Source: Hetaerina americana
Taxonomy: Eukaryota; Arthropoda; Insecta; Odonata; Calopterygidae
DNA: 64,000 nt
Assembly: GCA_022747635.1 (NCBI GenBank)
Contig: JAKTNV010000003.1
Span: 48,961,475-49,025,474 of the forward strand
Reading direction: 5' to 3'
Made by a program: the position numbers and the translations under genes. Under the pieces are notes generated by a model that was not told the DNA's origin, did no database searches, and saw only the letters and a list, made by a program, of their open reading frames with translations. Below are positions 63,100 through 64,000 of the stretch, one piece after another (the first letter of the stretch is position 1; every line of letters starts with the position of its first letter).

Positions 63100-64000
63100 T
63101 CTAAAGGAGATGAGCAAAAAATGCCTACACTGTTTTACGGTCATGTACACGTGGTCTGTGCAATAAATACGTGCAGGTGCAAATTGGCGGCCATGATGCG
63201 GACTATAACCCCACCCACTAGCGGCACTAGTTGCCTGAGACCCAATGAGCCGTCTGTGCTTGGCGGATCATCAAGCTGTGCGTATGGTGCCAGTTATTTA
63301 GTTTCTGTTGTCCTTGTTTTTACTGTTTTTAAAAAATGGAAATTGACAAATCACGGAGCAACAAATCAGCATCAAGTGTTTTGGTGAAGTGTGGTAAAAG
63401 TTATTAAGAAATTACTGAAATTTTGAAAGCTGTTTACAGTGATAATGCTCTGAAGAAAACATCCATTTTAAAGAGAACAGCATTTTAAAATGGCAAGGTG
63501 CTATGGATGATGCAAGGCAGGGACGACCTTCAACCGTCTGTGTTGATGACAACATTGATGGTCTGCAGTCCCTTGCTCTTACTGATCGTCAAAAAACTGT
63601 CCGAATGATAGCTGATGAACTGAATTTAGGAAAATCAACAGTGCACACTATTTTAACTGAACATGATTGATGGATCCTTAACCATGAAAATGCACCTGCA
63701 CATTCAGCATTGATTGTTCACCAGTTTCTGGCAAAAATTCAATCACCATCCTTGATCATCCTCCTTAGTCACCAGATTTTGCCCCCTGTAACTTTTTCCT
63801 ATTCCCAAAATACAAAAATGTGATGATGGGACATCACTGGGAAGGTGCGGACACAATAAAGCAAGAAAAGACGTATAAACTAAAAAGCCCAACTGCCGAG
63901 GACTTCCAAAGGTGCTTTAAACAGTGGAAAAGATGATGGATTAAGTGCATAGAATTGAATGGAGAGTACTTTGAAGGGGACAAAATCAATGCAGACTACA
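63100..64000 (+). pseudogene. Fossil mariner-like transposase, runs off the window
   Basis: From about 63337 broken frames keep mariner landmarks: EIDKSRSNKSASSVL, ITEILKAVYSDNALKKTS, GRPSTVCVDDNIDGLQSL, ADELNLGKSTVHTILTEH. A deletion jumps to a second-Asp-like HENAPAHSAL near 63690, and the end resembles the family C-terminus (GEYFEGDKINAD). Stops and deletions make it inactive. Confidence 0.75.

Overview
The window is animal nuclear DNA, almost certainly arthropod: AT-rich, introns with clean GT-AG borders, and many mariner, Tigger/pogo, LINE and tRNA-derived SINE copies. The species cannot be fixed from the sequence. It holds one protein-coding gene, on the minus strand, which enters past the right edge and leaves past the left edge. 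I resolve 34 coding exons between 62650 and 1444. All have GT-AG borders on the minus strand, and the reading phase carries across all 33 internal junctions, giving about 3,510 residues of continuous protein. I found no other protein-coding host gene on either strand.

Protein layout in transcription order: about 965 residues of spectrin-type helical repeats (exons 1-14, 62650-46156); a short coiled coil and Ala-rich helix (exons 15-16, 39600-37012); eight titin-type I-set immunoglobulin domains, most split by an intron (exons 17-31, 33267-10625), with a Ser/Thr/Gln-rich linker between Ig6 and Ig7; then a very long disordered Pro/Ser/Glu-rich exon of 1,181 residues (exon 32, 10334-6792) and two further exons (33-34). 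A module with LEPFPFKPEP, a Pro-rich spacer, GEF.ESDYESD, an Arg-Ile/Trp stretch and a Tyr-Arg end occurs once in exon 32 and again in exon 34. This looks like a giant sarcomere scaffold of the titin family. Zormin, a Z-disc/M-line protein, is my best guess, but the name is tentative.

The introns are the accessory part: two well-delimited mariners (50581-51911 and 31498-32735, the latter nested in a Tigger), two mariner fossils (about 23840-25090 and from about 63100 to the window end), four Tigger/pogo remnants, one 5'-truncated LINE with an open reverse transcriptase frame, and at least two tRNA-derived SINE families, some with target-site duplications.

The standout object is at 41064-45820 in the intron between exons 14 and 15. 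It is a 4.76 kb array of a 335 bp unit, six tRNA-like copies pointing left and nine pointing right, which meet head to head around a 47-base spacer and form a 1.9 kb near-perfect palindrome. Each unit carries a 73-nt cloverleaf-capable tRNA-like sequence with A and B boxes followed by a T5 run. The whole array is flanked by a perfect 12 bp direct repeat (atgaataattat). A 75 bp miniature with the same inverted plan sits at 59113-59187 between perfect 13 bp direct repeats, and partial copies lie near 20865 and 34345. Together these indicate a mobile family that inserts with 12-13 bp target duplications and can exist as tandem, inverted tRNA-like multimers. I do not recognise it as a named element.
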